Positions 33,621 to 42,172 of a stretch of 64,000 bases of DNA are shown here, in pieces. Where the stretch lies: NCBI GenBank assembly GCA_016187465.1, contig JACPJQ010000003.1, positions 248,001-312,000 on the forward strand, written 5' to 3'. Below the pieces are notes generated by a model. The model ran no database searches. It saw only the letters and a program-made list of their open reading frames with translations, and was not told the origin of the DNA. The position numbers and the translations under genes were made by a program. The DNA is from Candidatus Woesearchaeota archaeon (GTDB taxonomy: Archaea > Nanobdellota > Nanobdellia > Woesearchaeales > GW2011-AR4). Within the stretch, counting starts at the first letter, position 1. Each line of letters opens with the position of its first letter.

Positions 33621-34943
33621 TTATTTTTCAAAATCTCTTGTGGTGTAAGTTTTTCTAATCGGTCTTACATCAACATTCTCTTCAACATATAAAGTAGCTT
33701 CTATAGTCACATTATTTAAGAATTCCACTTCTTTATGGCTAAAACTTCTTTTTATCGAATCTCCAGGCCCTAAAATTCCGGTTATCTTATTTTTTTTGTA
33801 GTATTCGAGTTCTCTTTTATCGTCTGAAACTACTGTAATTCGTAGCCCAATTCCTTCATCGCCATAATAGTCATAAGCATTATATAAATCAACATCATCG
33901 TCATTTGTGAAAGATACATTAATTTGTTTAAGCAGGAATTTTCCATTATTTTGTCTTTTAGCGCTTGCATCTAAAGTTCCGCTTAAATTAAAATAACGGC
34001 TGTAATAAACCTTCCAATAGCCAACAAGAAACTCTGATTTTGAATATTCAGGAAATCTGTAACCATCAAAAAAAGCTTTATCAACACCGCACCTTTTCAA
34101 TAATTCATTACCCTTAGCCAAAAGTTCTTTTCTAAAAGGAAGTATGTAGTTACTCCATGTCTTATAAGCATCGTCATATGTTGCAACAGGAAATGAAATT
34201 TGATATGCATCCCATTTTGGTCTTAATAGAATAGTCATATTGGGAGCGCAATAAATCTTGTAAATTAAATATGTCCCATACTCTCCAGCGCCTTCAAAAT
34301 ATGTACCGCTATAGTCGACATACCATGGAATAAATTGATACTCAAGAATATTACCATTTTCCACTTCGTAGACCGTCTCTAAAACTTTAAGTTTTACAAA
34401 ATTTGCATCTCTCAGATATTCATTATAACTGTATTCATTAGAAAAATTTTCTTTTCCCAGTAAAGGCTTCAATGCCGTAAAACTGCTCATATTAATGTAG
34501 TACTGCCAACCATCCCAGTTTTCTCCGCAGTATTTTTTGCAAAAGTCATCTGCATTATTTATGAAATCATTTTCGTTTTTTATTGTGTTTATGACATAGT
34601 ATTTCAAAAAACTTGACGCCATGTAGTCCGGATAATCAATATCTCTTTTGAAGTCGTATAAGCTGCCCATAACCTCATTTACATCCTTTTCCAGTTTAGT
34701 TAAATCGTAATAGTTTTCCGGTATTTCTGTAGATTCTGCTGTTATTGTTTGATTTTGTGCTTCTTTTTTTGCTATTTGTTTTATTTCAGCTTTTTCCAAA
34801 ATAGGGGTTCGGTTTGTCCTATTTTCAGCAATATCGGGTACGTCTCCAATCACTTTTCCTTGAATATTTATATTAGTGGCTACACAACCTATCAAAAAAA
34901 TAAGGTACGAGATGATAATCCCATTTAGCACTCTAATGTTCAT
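33621..34943 (-). CDS. Lipoprotein of unknown function
   Basis: About 440 residues. The N-terminus is a short basic start, a hydrophobic stretch (IIISYLIFLI) and a lipobox-like LIGC, so the protein is probably anchored to the outside of the membrane. The rest is rich in aromatic residues and asparagine, as in exported archaeal proteins. ATG 34943 is preferred over an upstream TTG at 34952. No known domain. Confidence 0.75.
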   Translation of the reverse strand: MNIRVLNGIIISYLIFLIGCVATNINIQGKVIGDVPDIAENRTNRTPILEKAEIKQIAKKEAQNQTITAESTEIPENYYDLTKLEKDVNEVMGSLYDFKRDIDYPDYMASSFLKYYVINTIKNENDFINNADDFCKKYCGENWDGWQYYINMSSFTALKPLLGKENFSNEYSYNEYLRDANFVKLKVLETVYEVENGNILEYQFIPWYVDYSGTYFEGAGEYGTYLIYKIYCAPNMTILLRPKWDAYQISFPVATYDDAYKTWSNYILPFRKELLAKGNELLKRCGVDKAFFDGYRFPEYSKSEFLVGYWKVYYSRYFNLSGTLDASAKRQNNGKFLLKQINVSFTNDDDVDLYNAYDYYGDEGIGLRITVVSDDKRELEYYKKNKITGILGPGDSIKRSFSHKEVEFLNNVTIEATLYVEENVDVRPIRKTYTTRDFEK

Positions 34944-34979
34944 TACCCCCAAAGGTTTGCATTAGTATGGGCACACTAT

Positions 34980-36041
34980 TTAAAAAAGTTGCCCTATTTT
35001 TAAAGAATCAAAGTAGGTCATATTCGGATAGATAATAACCTTCAAAGATTCTTTCGCTTCAGCAACCAGCTGAAAGCCTTTCTGGATTTCATCAAATTTT
35101 AATTTATGGGTTACCATATCTTTTAAATTGATTTTTTTATGTGCGATTACGTCTAATGATTCTTTTAAGTCATTTGGGGCAGCGCCGTAAGAAGTCATTA
35201 TTTTTACTTCATTCCTCCAGAAATCGTTGATTGGAATTTCAAGCCCTTCATCCGGCCTTGGAACTGCAAAAAAAAGAATTGTGCCTCCCCTGTCAACGGA
35301 ATTAAGCGCCTGTTTTGCAGCCGTCAATGCCCCGGTGCAAACTATGACAATATCAGCTAATCTGTTTTCATTGACATCTTTTAATTTTGATTGGATATTC
35401 TCATTTCCATTAAAAACAAAATCTGCGCCAAACCTTTTTGCAGCATTCAGCCTGTATTCATTCACATCAACCGCCATGATTTTCTTTATGCCTCTTGCTT
35501 TTGCAGCTTTAACATGCAGCAGTCCGGAAACCCCGCTTCCTATCACAAGCAAAGAATCGCTTTCTTTCAAATTTGCCAGCCTTTGCGCTCTTAAAACAGT
35601 TCCCAAAGGCTCTATGAATGCCCCTTCCTCAAAAGAAAGAGTCTCGGGCAATTTGAAAGTTCCAAGTTCTGCATTCAATTTCGGAACTCTTAGGTATTCA
35701 GAAAATCCTCCAGGGTCAAAATTCGTCTTACGGAGAGTTTCGCATGCAGTGTGGTGCCCCCGCATACAGTAATGGCATTTCATGCACGGCACATGATGTG
35801 AAACCACCACCCTGTCTCCAACTTTAAAATTTTTTACATTTTTTCCAGCCTTGTCAATAATGCCGCTTATTTCATGCCCAAGCACTAACGGGGCTTTTTT
35901 TATCCTGTACCACTCCAGCACATCTGTCCCGCAGATTCCTGATGCCATTACTTTGACAAGAAGCTCATCGTCATTGATTTCAGGAACTGGCCTTTCTTCT
36001 ATCCTGACGTCTTTATTGTTGTAATAGACTGCGACTTTCAT
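34980..36041 (-). CDS. Zinc-dependent medium-chain alcohol dehydrogenase
   Basis: 353-residue dehydrogenase of the threonine/sorbitol dehydrogenase type. The catalytic zinc site is visible (GICGTD and GHEISGI), the structural zinc cluster is PCMKCHYCMRGHHTAC, and the NAD site is VIGSGVSGLLH with a following acidic residue. Substrate unknown. It lies between mtnP and mtnA and could handle an aldehyde or polyol from that pathway; this is an inference from position. Confidence 0.92.
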   Translation of the reverse strand: MKVAVYYNNKDVRIEERPVPEINDDELLVKVMASGICGTDVLEWYRIKKAPLVLGHEISGIIDKAGKNVKNFKVGDRVVVSHHVPCMKCHYCMRGHHTACETLRKTNFDPGGFSEYLRVPKLNAELGTFKLPETLSFEEGAFIEPLGTVLRAQRLANLKESDSLLVIGSGVSGLLHVKAAKARGIKKIMAVDVNEYRLNAAKRFGADFVFNGNENIQSKLKDVNENRLADIVIVCTGALTAAKQALNSVDRGGTILFFAVPRPDEGLEIPINDFWRNEVKIMTSYGAAPNDLKESLDVIAHKKINLKDMVTHKLKFDEIQKGFQLVAEAKESLKVIIYPNMTYFDSLKIGQLF

Positions 36042-36089
36042 AAGAAAAAAGAATGTTTACGGTTTATAAAAAGGTTTTTGATTAAATAA

Positions 36090-36599
36090 TCAGGAAGTCA
36101 GGCTTGGTTTTCTGTATGTTATATTCAAGGATGTGCCGTTCATCAGCAATTCTACAATTCTTGCTTGCCCCGAGCCGTCAACTTTAATTTTAACAGAATC
36201 CATTCTGGGAATATGGGCATCTCTTTCAAAGAAATACTGCTCAATACCATATTCCACCCCTAAACCTTGCCAGGATTGTTTTGCAGTGCCCCTAATAAAA
36301 ACACCGCTGTCCGGCTTGATTGAAGATATTTTGTCAGCATGCCATATTTTATCGTCGCCTTCTTTTAGTGAAACATAAACAGTGTCGCCCTCTCTAGCAT
36401 CTATCGATAAATTAACTCCACTAATTTCATAATTAATTGTTAAGTATTGCCCCCTGAAAAAATCAAAAGGGTCTACTGGTTGAGTTTTCAAGATAACGAT
36501 TTTACCGGTCAATAAAGGTAATGAAAGATAAAGCGTGAAACTGCCAGCTATTCCAATCAGGATTACAAGAGCGATAATAAGGCGTTTATATTGGTTCAT
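36090..36599 (-). CDS. GDYXXLXY-type membrane-anchored protein
   Basis: 169 residues: an N-terminal transmembrane helix (LIIALVILIGIAGSFTLYL), then an outside domain with PVDPFDFFRGQYLTINYE, the hallmark of GDYXXLXY proteins. These are typically encoded next to DUF2157 membrane proteins, as here (two bases from the gene at 36602). Function of the pair is unknown. Confidence 0.85.
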   Translation of the reverse strand: MNQYKRLIIALVILIGIAGSFTLYLSLPLLTGKIVILKTQPVDPFDFFRGQYLTINYEISGVNLSIDAREGDTVYVSLKEGDDKIWHADKISSIKPDSGVFIRGTAKQSWQGLGVEYGIEQYFFERDAHIPRMDSVKIKVDGSGQARIVELLMNGTSLNITYRKPSLTS

Positions 36600-36601
36600 A
36601 A

Positions 36602-38404
36602 TTATCTTAACCTAACAGGTTTTGCTGAGGTTACTTCGCTTTTCACTTGGGATACGAGTTTTCTTCTCCATTTTTCTATGAAGTATCCGCCGGCCAATAA
36701 GGTCAAACCTCCAGCTATGAATATGATACTTAAGCCCGTGTAACCCCAGAAATCCATGGCAAAACCGATATATCTTGTCAAAATGTCCAATGAAAAGAAC
36801 ACTATACCCAGATTAATCATTTTTGGAAGTTTCTGCCATGTTCCATATCCAATTATCCCAAGTATAAGTAAAATAAATATTATATTCGCAAATATCCAAA
36901 TAGCCCACAAACTTAAAGGTGTTTTGCCTTGCCTACCAAAATAAGAATAGTTTTGTCTCCATTGGCATTCTGTTTGTTGTTTACATGCTTCTTTGTTATT
37001 TGAATATTGTTCACAAGGCCTCTCAACATCGCAATAGGAATTTTTCCAGTTGCATCCATTTGCCGATTCACAAGAACTTTCATCTCTATAGTTATAACAT
37101 GTTGTTTGCTGAGACGGACTATATTCAGCACCACATTGCCCCGTTGTAAGCCATTCACAATTTGATTTCTCACATGAATTTTGTGTCCTATAATTATAAC
37201 AGTTTTGCTGAATCGGAGAACAAAAGTTATTGAGCCATTCGCAATCTATATTTTGCGCACTCTCGCATGCAGTCTGCACATTAAATTGATTACAGCTTTC
37301 CATTTCAATGCAATAAGTTCCCATCCATCTGCAGTCGCCAGAAGCTTCGCATGTACTTTGCATTGCATGCCTATTGCAAGCCCTTTCCTCACACCTTGTT
37401 ACTGGTGTCCATTTACAACTGTTTTGAGTGCAAGAATTTTCTTCTTTGTATAAATAGCAATTTTGTGATTGAACATCGCAATAATTGTTTGTCCATTGAC
37501 ACTTAGTTTGAAGATTACTATTTGTACATGCAGCTTGATCTCTAAAGTCATAACACTGTTTTTGGTAGCATGTGCCAACAGACGCTGAAACAATGCTTGC
37601 TGAAGCAATTAATAAAATTAACAACACAATCAATGCAAAAACACCAATAATTTCTTTGCTTTGGGCGGTTTGTTTATTTAATGAGGTTATAATACCAAAT
37701 ACTAAAGCCACTATTGCAATTGCAGAGAATACTAGTAAAAATACAATCGCTGATGAAAATGTGAGACTTTCTGACCACAAAACAGGCAGTAACGACTGAA
37801 AGCTTAAAACATAGGTGAAAGCCATAAAGTAAAATGCAGTCCAAATTAAGTATACTATACCAAATTTATGCTCTGCTGACCTATGCAATAATGCTAAACC
37901 ATATGCTAAAATTCCCGCTGCAAGTAAATATAACGCTAGGATTCCGTAAGATGTATCATAATATCTTGCCCCCTCAGCAAAGGCTAAAAATTGTATTACA
38001 AGCCATACACAAAATTCTATCAAACCAACGACTAAGCTTGCAGAAGAATCAAAGAGGTATGCTGCTGCTAAAACCCCTGCCCAAGCCAATAGCAATAACC
38101 AAGCATGTCCTTGCCAGCTTGTGCTAGTAGCAAATATCTGCGCAATCAAAAAAATGCTTAGCGTGTAAAGTAATGCTCCCAGAACAAGCAGCGCCTTTCC
38201 AATGCCGTGGTAATCGCGAACTCTAAGTATTGTGCCTGCAGTGTAAGCCCCGCTTGTCGCTGCAAGAAGAATGAAAATTTTTAGCGGCGCTGGGATCTGA
38301 TGCCAATTCTGGGCAATGAGCCAGGCAACGCCAAGAGCGATTAGAATAGAACCAAACACAGCTACAATAGTCCCAAAAGACGCGCCTTTCTTATTGGATA
38401 ACAT
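36602..38404 (-). CDS. DUF2157 membrane protein with an inserted seven-unit Cys/Trp repeat region
   Basis: 600 residues. The N-terminal 270 are eight or so membrane segments of the DUF2157 type (GSILIALGVAWLIAQNWHQIP). Residues 279-480 are hydrophilic and hold seven imperfect repeats of the pattern C-x8-C-x(4-8)-C-x-W-x(4-6)-C, beginning near Cys284, 316, 343, 371, 402, 436 and 464 (x9 in the last). Then three or so more membrane helices close the protein. The repeat block must lie on one side of the membrane, most likely outside, where disulfides could form. I know of no such insertion in DUF2157. Confidence 0.85.
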   Translation of the reverse strand: MLSNKKGASFGTIVAVFGSILIALGVAWLIAQNWHQIPAPLKIFILLAATSGAYTAGTILRVRDYHGIGKALLVLGALLYTLSIFLIAQIFATSTSWQGHAWLLLLAWAGVLAAAYLFDSSASLVVGLIEFCVWLVIQFLAFAEGARYYDTSYGILALYLLAAGILAYGLALLHRSAEHKFGIVYLIWTAFYFMAFTYVLSFQSLLPVLWSESLTFSSAIVFLLVFSAIAIVALVFGIITSLNKQTAQSKEIIGVFALIVLLILLIASASIVSASVGTCYQKQCYDFRDQAACTNSNLQTKCQWTNNYCDVQSQNCYLYKEENSCTQNSCKWTPVTRCEERACNRHAMQSTCEASGDCRWMGTYCIEMESCNQFNVQTACESAQNIDCEWLNNFCSPIQQNCYNYRTQNSCEKSNCEWLTTGQCGAEYSPSQQTTCYNYRDESSCESANGCNWKNSYCDVERPCEQYSNNKEACKQQTECQWRQNYSYFGRQGKTPLSLWAIWIFANIIFILLILGIIGYGTWQKLPKMINLGIVFFSLDILTRYIGFAMDFWGYTGLSIIFIAGGLTLLAGGYFIEKWRRKLVSQVKSEVTSAKPVRLR

Positions 38405-38443
38405 GATAGATACAATTTCAACAAACTTGTATAAAAAACTTTC

Positions 38444-39253
38444 CTATTCAACAACTTGAGAAACAACTTTTTTGTCTTTTAGTCGGTTAAACAGCTCAAA
38501 AGCCTCATCCGGAGTGTAATTTTCGTGCACAACCGCCCTTACAGCCCGTATCATCGCAGCAGGATTCTCTGACTGGAAGATGTTCCTTCCCATGTCAACT
38601 CCAGCAGCTCCTTTGCTAACTGCATTGTAAGACATTTCCAAAGCCTCTTTTTCAGGAATTTTTTTCCCGCCGGCAATCACAATCGGCACAGGGCATCCTT
38701 CAACTACCTTGTTAAAATCTTCAGCGCAATAATAAGTCTTGACAATATGCGCCCCAATTTCAGCAGCCATCCTGCTCGCCAATCCAAGATATCTTGCATC
38801 CCTTGCCATTTCTTTTCCGACAGCGGTGATTGCAAGCACAGGCATTCCGTATTCCTCAGCTTCATTTACAAGCCTGCCGAGATTGCCTATTGTCCTTTCT
38901 TCGTTTTTCTCGCCTACAAAAATTGAGATGCCAACTCCGACTGCATTCAGCCTTAAAGCCTCTTTCATGGATGTTGTTATATCCTCATTTGACAGTTCTC
39001 CAAGCACGCTCGGACCGCCGGAAACTCTTAGGAAGATTGGAGTGCTAGTTGTAGGATTGATGCAGTTTCTCAAAATCCCCCTTGTGACAAACAAAGAGTC
39101 ACAAAAGGGCAGCAAAGGTCCTATTGTTTCCCTCGGTTTCTTTAACCCAGTTGTAGGGCCCTGAAAGTAGCCATGGTCAACAGCAAGCATCACAGTCCTG
39201 CCGCTCTTCTGGTTAAAAATACTCGCCAGCCTGTTCTTCATACCCCAGTCCAT
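38444..39253 (-). CDS. LsrF-like class I aldolase/thiolase
   Basis: 269-residue TIM-barrel enzyme. It matches E. coli LsrF from the start: DWGMKNRLASIF, TVMLAVDHGYFQGPTTGL, TRGILRN, HIVKTYYC (Schiff-base lysine), VPIVIAGGKK and AAGVDMGRNIFQ. LsrF works on the autoinducer-2 breakdown product, but no other lsr gene is seen here. In archaea relatives include class I fructose-bisphosphate and aminodideoxyheptulosonate synthases. Next to mtnA and in the same direction, so it may cleave a ketose-1-phosphate. That assignment is inference. Confidence 0.85.
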   Translation of the reverse strand: MDWGMKNRLASIFNQKSGRTVMLAVDHGYFQGPTTGLKKPRETIGPLLPFCDSLFVTRGILRNCINPTTSTPIFLRVSGGPSVLGELSNEDITTSMKEALRLNAVGVGISIFVGEKNEERTIGNLGRLVNEAEEYGMPVLAITAVGKEMARDARYLGLASRMAAEIGAHIVKTYYCAEDFNKVVEGCPVPIVIAGGKKIPEKEALEMSYNAVSKGAAGVDMGRNIFQSENPAAMIRAVRAVVHENYTPDEAFELFNRLKDKKVVSQVVE

Positions 39254-39283
39254 TTTAATCTATTCAATAAAACGCATTTGGAT

Positions 39284-39706
39284 TTAAAAATGTTGTTGAT
39301 TTATAGTTTTATTCTGAATGCTGTGAATCATTGTTCTAGGCTCAAAAAGGAAAAAATATAGCAATCGTATCCTTACATAATTAAAAATTCCTTTGCCATG
39401 ATTATCACAATCCCCCCTATAAATATGGAATAATTCGTGTAGTACTGTTATTTCTAAGGCACTTTTTCCAAATTTTATAAAATAAATTCCATTTTTTAAT
39501 TCGGAATTAGATTGTTTTTTGTTTGTAAATTCGTAATGAATTTTTTTATTTTTAAGGTTTAATTGGTTTCGATAGAATAATATTAATTTGTCAACTTTTG
39601 TTTTATCCAATTTTGGGGAATTTTTCCTCTCTTGAAACTTTAAGTACCCCAGGAATAAAAGATAAGCGAGAAGCAACAAGCTTATAGATATAATTAGCTT
39701 ACTCAT
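39284..39706 (-). CDS. Membrane-anchored protein with HELFH zinc-peptidase motif
   Basis: About 140 residues from the ATG at 39706, inside the last codons of mtnA (eight-base overlap). An N-terminal helix (LIISISLLLLAYLLFLGYL) anchors a short domain with SALEITVLHELFHIYRGDCD, an HExxH zinc-binding motif plus Asp/Cys that could complete a site. No full peptidase family is recognised. The overlap suggests coupling to mtnA translation, though the biological link is unclear. Confidence 0.7.
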   Translation of the reverse strand: MSKLIISISLLLLAYLLFLGYLKFQERKNSPKLDKTKVDKLILFYRNQLNLKNKKIHYEFTNKKQSNSELKNGIYFIKFGKSALEITVLHELFHIYRGDCDNHGKGIFNYVRIRLLYFFLFEPRTMIHSIQNKTINQQHF

Positions 39707-40775
39707 TCTTGACAAACCTCTCAATTTCTTCTGTAATTGGCTTTATTACGCCTTTTTCAGTTATTATGCCCGTTATATATTTTGCAGGTGTGACATCAAA
39801 GGCAGGATTTTTCGCAGAGCTTTCCCTAGGTGATATCCTGAATTTTTTAACCTCTCCACTTTCGTCCATGCCGTGCATGTACAGAATTTCATCCTCATGC
39901 CTCTCCTCGATCGGGATGTCGCTTCCTGTTTTTGAGTTTATGTCAAAAGTTGACAATGGAGCTGCCACGTAAAAAGGGATGTTGTTCTCTTTTGCAAGCA
40001 CTGCCTTTTCGTAAGTGCCGATTTTGTTGGCAACATCTCCGTTCATAGCAATCCTGTCCGCTCCGACAATTACAATGTCAATTTTTCCAAGCTTCATGAA
40101 AAATCCGGCTGCATTATCTGCGATTATAGAATGATTTATATTTTCCTGTGATAATTCCCACGCTGTCAAAGACGCTCCCTGGTTTCTCGGCCTTGTTTCG
40201 TCAACATAAACAAAAATATTTTTTTTGCTGTAATGCGCAACCCTTATAGGCGACAATGCTGTCCCGAAATCAACGCAAGCCAAAGCGCCTGCATTGCAAT
40301 GCGTAAGTATGCTGTGGTTTTCGCCTATCAGTTTGTTGCCATGCTCTCCAATACTTTTGCACAAATCGGCATTCCAGTCAGCATATTCATTGGCTGCCCC
40401 GACTGAATATTTTTTTGCGATATCGGCGTCAAAATTATCAAGTGTCTTTCTCATTACAAAATCAATTCCGAAGGATAAGTCATTTGCAGTAGGCCTTGTG
40501 GACTTCAGAACTTGCTCTGCTTTTCTCAGATGTATCTTAAAATTTTCAAAATCTTTTCCTGTAAATTCCAGGGCAGCCTGTGCCATGCCAAACGCTCCAG
40601 TCGCTCCGATTGCAGGCGCCCCTCTGACAATCATTGTTTTTATTGCATCAGCAGTTTCAAGGTGATTGCTTGATTTATAGATTTCAAATTTATGAGGGAG
40701 AAGTTGCTGATTAATTAAATAGACGAAATTGTCCTGCATCCAGACAGTCCTGTAGTTTTTGTTATTGACGAGCAT
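39699..40775 (-). CDS. mtnA: Methylthioribose-1-phosphate isomerase
   Basis: Converts methylthioribose-1-phosphate, the MtnP product, to methylthioribulose-1-phosphate. 358 residues with the MtnA signatures: VRGAPAIGATGAFGMA, STRPTANDL, the catalytic Cys in LTHCNAGALAC and the Asp in IVGADRIAMNGDVANKIGTY. Related isomerases act on ribose-1,5-bisphosphate, but the N-terminal part (VYLINQQLLPHKFE) is of the MtnA type. The HELFH gene overlaps its end, and the aldolase gene follows. Confidence 0.92.
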   Translation of the reverse strand: MLVNNKNYRTVWMQDNFVYLINQQLLPHKFEIYKSSNHLETADAIKTMIVRGAPAIGATGAFGMAQAALEFTGKDFENFKIHLRKAEQVLKSTRPTANDLSFGIDFVMRKTLDNFDADIAKKYSVGAANEYADWNADLCKSIGEHGNKLIGENHSILTHCNAGALACVDFGTALSPIRVAHYSKKNIFVYVDETRPRNQGASLTAWELSQENINHSIIADNAAGFFMKLGKIDIVIVGADRIAMNGDVANKIGTYEKAVLAKENNIPFYVAAPLSTFDINSKTGSDIPIEERHEDEILYMHGMDESGEVKKFRISPRESSAKNPAFDVTPAKYITGIITEKGVIKPITEEIERFVKNE

Positions 40776-40885
40776 TAAAAGTGCAGGAATGCCCTATAGT
40801 TTAAAAAGATTGTTTATTAAATAATTAAATCTGTTTTTATTTTTTAAAAGAAAAGTTTAAATAAATGCGGTTTTTATAACATATT

Positions 40886-41164
40886 ATGGAAGCTGAATAT
40901 CTTGCACGTATTGTGATGGAAACTACAAATAATCTTTTGTTTACCAAAGAAGGGCTTAAGGATATTGGTATGGCTGCTGCTTCAGCGATAGTTGGTGTTA
41001 GTTTGGTGGTTGGTCCGCCATTATATTATGTGGAAATTCATTCCAAAAGGAAGGAAAGCAAAAGGATTAGGAAAGCAATTGAAAATAATCAGCCTCCATT
41101 TCAGGACGGACAACTTTATTTCCCATTTATGAGAGATTATATCCCCCGATATTCTAAGAAATAA
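40886..41164 (+). CDS. Hypothetical single-helix membrane protein
   Basis: 92 residues. One hydrophobic helix (IGMAAASAIVGVSLVVGPPLYYV) followed by a basic stretch (HSKRKESKRIRK) and a proline/aromatic-rich end. No known family. A TATA-like TTTATAAC lies just upstream, so it may be leaderless. Precedes apt by 36 bases. Confidence 0.6.
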   Translation: MEAEYLARIVMETTNNLLFTKEGLKDIGMAAASAIVGVSLVVGPPLYYVEIHSKRKESKRIRKAIENNQPPFQDGQLYFPFMRDYIPRYSKK

Positions 41165-41200
41165 AAATCTATAAATACTCCAATTGAATTCTAAAATAAT

Positions 41201-41728
41201 ATGGACCTAAAATCAGTCATAAGGACAATCTCGAACTGGCCTAAGCAAGGCGTGATGTTTCGTGATATTACAACCCTTCTCAAGGATGAAAAAGCTTTTA
41301 ATTACGTGATTGACAAGTTCTGTGACAGATACAAAAACGTCCCTATTGATTTGGTCGCTGGAATCGAAAGCAGGGGCTTTATTATTGGAGGGGCGATTGC
41401 ACATAGACTTCACAAAGGGTTTATTCCGATAAGAAAAGAAGGCAAGCTTCCTGCGAAGACGGAGAATGAGCATTACAATCTGGAATACGGACGGGCAGCA
41501 GTCGAGATTCACGTCGATGCTATTGAAAGGGGCTCAAAGATTCTGTTGGTTGACGACCTGATTGCGACTGCAGGCACTTTGGTTGCTGCGGTTAATCTAA
41601 TAGAAAAACTTGGCGGAAAAGTTGTGGAATGCGCTGTGATAATAGAATTGCCTGATTTGCACGGAAGAGAAAAAATAGAAGCAAAAGGGGATAAATTATT
41701 TTCAATGGTTCAGTTTGAGGGTGAGTAA
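41201..41728 (+). CDS. apt: Adenine phosphoribosyltransferase
   Basis: Converts adenine and PRPP to AMP. Bacterial-type Apt with WPKQGVMFRDITTLL at the start, GIESRGFIIGGAIAH, RKEGKLPAKT and the PRPP motif ILLVDDLIATAGTL. 175 residues. Adenine is the base released by MtnP, so this gene closes the purine side of MTA salvage in the same neighbourhood. Confidence 0.93.
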   Translation: MDLKSVIRTISNWPKQGVMFRDITTLLKDEKAFNYVIDKFCDRYKNVPIDLVAGIESRGFIIGGAIAHRLHKGFIPIRKEGKLPAKTENEHYNLEYGRAAVEIHVDAIERGSKILLVDDLIATAGTLVAAVNLIEKLGGKVVECAVIIELPDLHGREKIEAKGDKLFSMVQFEGE

Positions 41729-41744
41729 ATCTTTTACTATGATT

Positions 41745-42056
41745 TTAAATCCTCGGATCCTTCCAATCTTTCTCAAAAACAGCGCTTCCTGTCACTTTAG
41801 GAACATCGAGCCTTATTCCGTTGCATTCCGCAACATCAACTGCGTTTGAAACATTTCCATTGCAATTCATAAAAATCTCGTCTCTGCAATGGATTACTTC
41901 TTCCTTGGTTTCACACACGGCAGAAGTAAAAGTGCTGAATTCAAGGATTTTATCTGATTCGCTATTTTGAGTTTTTTCATTATTGATACTTAAAACTATA
42001 AAACTCAAAGAAGATATTATTACAATTGCTAGCAACACTATTACCGGCCCCCTCAT
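41745..42056 (-). CDS. Small exported or membrane-anchored protein
   Basis: 103 residues. The N-terminus is a hydrophobic helix (GPVIVLLAIVIISSLSFIVLSI); the rest is hydrophilic, with four cysteines (CETKEEVIHC, CNGNVSNAVDVAEC) that could form two disulfides. No known family. Convergent with apt. Confidence 0.6.
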   Translation of the reverse strand: MRGPVIVLLAIVIISSLSFIVLSINNEKTQNSESDKILEFSTFTSAVCETKEEVIHCRDEIFMNCNGNVSNAVDVAECNGIRLDVPKVTGSAVFEKDWKDPRI

Positions 42057-42172
42057 AGAATTTAAGGAAGCCTGCAGTATTTAAAGATTTTACTTTGTGC
42101 TGCCGCTTGAAGTGTAAAAGGAGATTGTTCAAAGATAATAAAGATTTAAAAATAGTATAGGATTTCTCAAAT

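Noticed and set aside
38444-39253. Autoinducer-2 (Lsr) quorum-sensing catabolism
   Set aside because: Only the LsrF-like gene is present; no lsrK, lsrG or transporter is seen, and the gene sits with mtnA instead.
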